Shown here: positions 62,866-64,000 of the stretch, in pieces
Layout of the letters: each line of letters starts with the position of its first letter
Numbering within the stretch: position 1 is the first letter of the stretch
Assembly: GCF_032884065.1 (NCBI RefSeq)
Contig: NC_088863.1
Span: 62,441,512 to 62,505,511 of the forward strand
Origin: Artemia franciscana
Taxonomy: Eukaryota > Arthropoda > Branchiopoda > Anostraca > Artemiidae
Length of the DNA: 64,000 nucleotides
Direction: 5' to 3'
The notes under the pieces: generated by a model
The model's database searches: none
Seen by the model: only the letters and a program-made list of their open reading frames with translations
What the model was told of the DNA's origin: nothing
Position numbers and translations under genes: made by a program

Positions 62866-64000
62866 ATAAATAGATTGTCAGGTTTACCGACCCTCGAACA
62901 TGCAACGTACAATTGTCCATGGGAAAAACAATCAGTATTAAGATCAATACCACATTTTTCTAATGATTGACCTTGAGCTTTGTTAATGGTGATTGCAAAT
63001 GCTAATCGAATTGGGAATTGCAATCTTTTAAATTGAAAAGGCAGATCTGTTGGAATCATGGGAATGCGAGGAATAAGAACAGCCTCACCCTCAAAAGGCC
63101 CTGTCAGGATTGTGGCCTCTATTAGGTTTTCCATTGTTTTTTTTACGGCAAGTCGAGTGCCATTGCAAAGCTTTGGTGGGTTTATATTTCTTAAAAGTAT
63201 TATTGGTACGCCTATTTTTAGTTGTAGCACGTGTGGTGGAAACCCTGAAAGATCTATGGAATTTAAAAATTCAGATGGATAATTAACCGCTTCATTTGGT
63301 TCCAAAACTGTGTCGACTGACTTGTAAAGGACTGCCTGGTCTTGAATCTTGGTCAAAACAATATTGTTGATTTCGTGGACGTCTATATTTTTGGGTGCGA
63401 GAATCGCTCTTTCACTTAGCCATTTATTATTTTTATAATTTTTTAGAATATTCGGAAATACTTTTTCAATCAATTCATTTTTGGACGTCACTAAATTACA
63501 GAAATCAGCAGGTAGTTGTATACGTCCTGAAATTGAGTCTACTGGGAGCTTTCCGTTTCCCATTGCCAGCAATTGATCTGAAAATGTTTGACCAGAGTCA
63601 TCGTTTTGCAATCGGACACGCATATTTGTAGTTAATTTTAATGTTTTTACGTGTGCCCATAAATTAGAATTTTTCAGGCAAGCATTCATTTCGTCTGCAG
63701 GAGTTGATCTAGGTATTATAGGTAATGTTTGCCTGAAATCTCCCGCAAGCAATATTAATGTGCTGCCAAAGGGTTTCGACTTCCCTCGCAAATCTTTAAA
63801 GCATTGATCCAGAGCCTCGAGCGATTTTTTGTGTGCCATTGTGCGCTCATCCCAAATAATAAGTTTGCATTGCTGCAATACTTTACCCATCCCAGATGAT
63901 TTGGAAATATTGCACGTGGGAGTTTCTGTAGAATGCAAGTTCAGAGGCAATTTCAAAGCGGAATGAGCAGTTCTTCCACCAGGCAGCATGTTGCGGCTAT
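62808..64000 (-). CDS. Helitron Pif1-family helicase, C-terminal part (runs off window)
   Basis: The minus frame is open from the window edge (IAAT then [15 protein letters not shown]) to a stop at 62808, 393 codons counted from the first Met plus a few before it. Motifs in order: TAHSALKLP (Ia region), [20 protein letters not shown] (Walker B, DE), [13 protein letters not shown] (motif III), LTTNMRV (motif IV region), [20 protein letters not shown], then [16 protein letters not shown] (motif V) and [15 protein letters not shown] (motif VI). The Walker A GxGKT motif should lie just beyond 64000. In the Helitron protein this part unwinds DNA during rolling-circle transposition. No break is visible in this portion, so the copy may be comparatively young. 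Confidence 0.92.
   Translation of the reverse strand, partial: SRNMLPGGRTAHSALKLPLNLHSTETPTCNISKSSGMGKVLQQCKLIIWDERTMAHKKSLEALDQCFKDLRGKSKPFGSTLILLAGDFRQTLPIIPRSTPADEMNACLKNSNLWAHVKTLKLTTNMRVRLQNDDSGQTFSDQLLAMGNGKLPVDSISGRIQLPADFCNLVTSKNELIEKVFPNILKNYKNNKWLSERAILAPKNIDVHEINNIVLTKIQDQAVLYKSVDTVLEPNEAVNYPSEFLNSIDLSGFPPHVLQLKIGVPIILLRNINPPKLCNGTRLAVKKTMENLIEATILTGPFEGEAVLIPRIPMIPTDLPFQFKRLQFPIRLAFAITINKAQGQSLEKCGIDLNTDCFSHGQLYVACSRVGKPDNLFICSENWTVKNVVYSQVLRS

Overview
This is 64 kb of AT-rich, repeat-choked animal DNA. The introns have GT-AG boundaries and the coding exons are small and widely spaced. There are long (TA)n tracts, Helitrons, a non-LTR retrotransposon relic, an LTR-retrotransposon primer site and a tRNA-derived SINE. 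No bacterial-style gene organisation is present. The one clear host gene and the repeat families fit an arthropod. A crustacean with a large repeat-rich genome, for example a brine shrimp, is my guess from impression only and is not proven by the sequence. One 100-base N run (58571-58670) marks an assembly gap.

Region 1 (1-29.8 kb) is a nested segmental duplication. A unit that starts at 11 recurs at 12911 and at 18551, and the copies differ mainly by insertions. Copies of an unclassified, hairpin-rich transposable element (885-2638, 5072-7114, 11213-12910, 16860-18550) and a Helitron array (19641-23302) account for most differences. Because paralogous copies lack particular insertions, empty sites can be read directly and give an AAT 3-bp target duplication for the hairpin element. 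A short fragment with a zinc-ribbon ORF resembling those of Polinton/Maverick or adintovirus-type elements is present twice (10598-10846, 16248-16493).

Region 2 (29.8-32.6 kb) holds a decayed minus-strand non-LTR retrotransposon 3' end. It also has the primer-binding site and leader of an LTR retrotransposon, and a degenerate copy of the hairpin element.

Region 3 (32.6-58.4 kb) is the 3' half of one minus-strand host gene, an SLC17-type anion/phosphate cotransporter of the major facilitator superfamily. Five exons (58384-58235, 53747-53615, 43587-43432, 39833-39748, 32981-32757) join in frame to 249 codons plus stop. A polyadenylation signal lies 75-80 bases after the stop. The 5' exons are outside the window or in the gap. 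Its introns contain a 1.09-kb tandem array (33.6-36.8 kb), a 481-bp deletion derivative of the hairpin element, a large imperfect palindrome of about 4.5 kb (46.15-50.64 kb), a SINE with a 12-bp target duplication, and several minisatellites.

Region 4 (58.7-64.0 kb) is a head-to-tail run of four minus-strand Helitrons. The first (62365 to beyond 64000) carries an open Pif1-family helicase reading frame that runs off the window. The last (60358 down to the gap) carries a broken zinc-finger/Rep-type N-terminal half. Two non-autonomous elements lie between them. Successive elements meet CTAG-to-TC, or are separated by a TA tract.

Most of the window is therefore transposable elements acting on each other and on one transporter gene. 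I see no operon-like or defence-like gene system. The most notable structures are the Helitron arrays, the hairpin element with its recurrent module, and the large palindrome.
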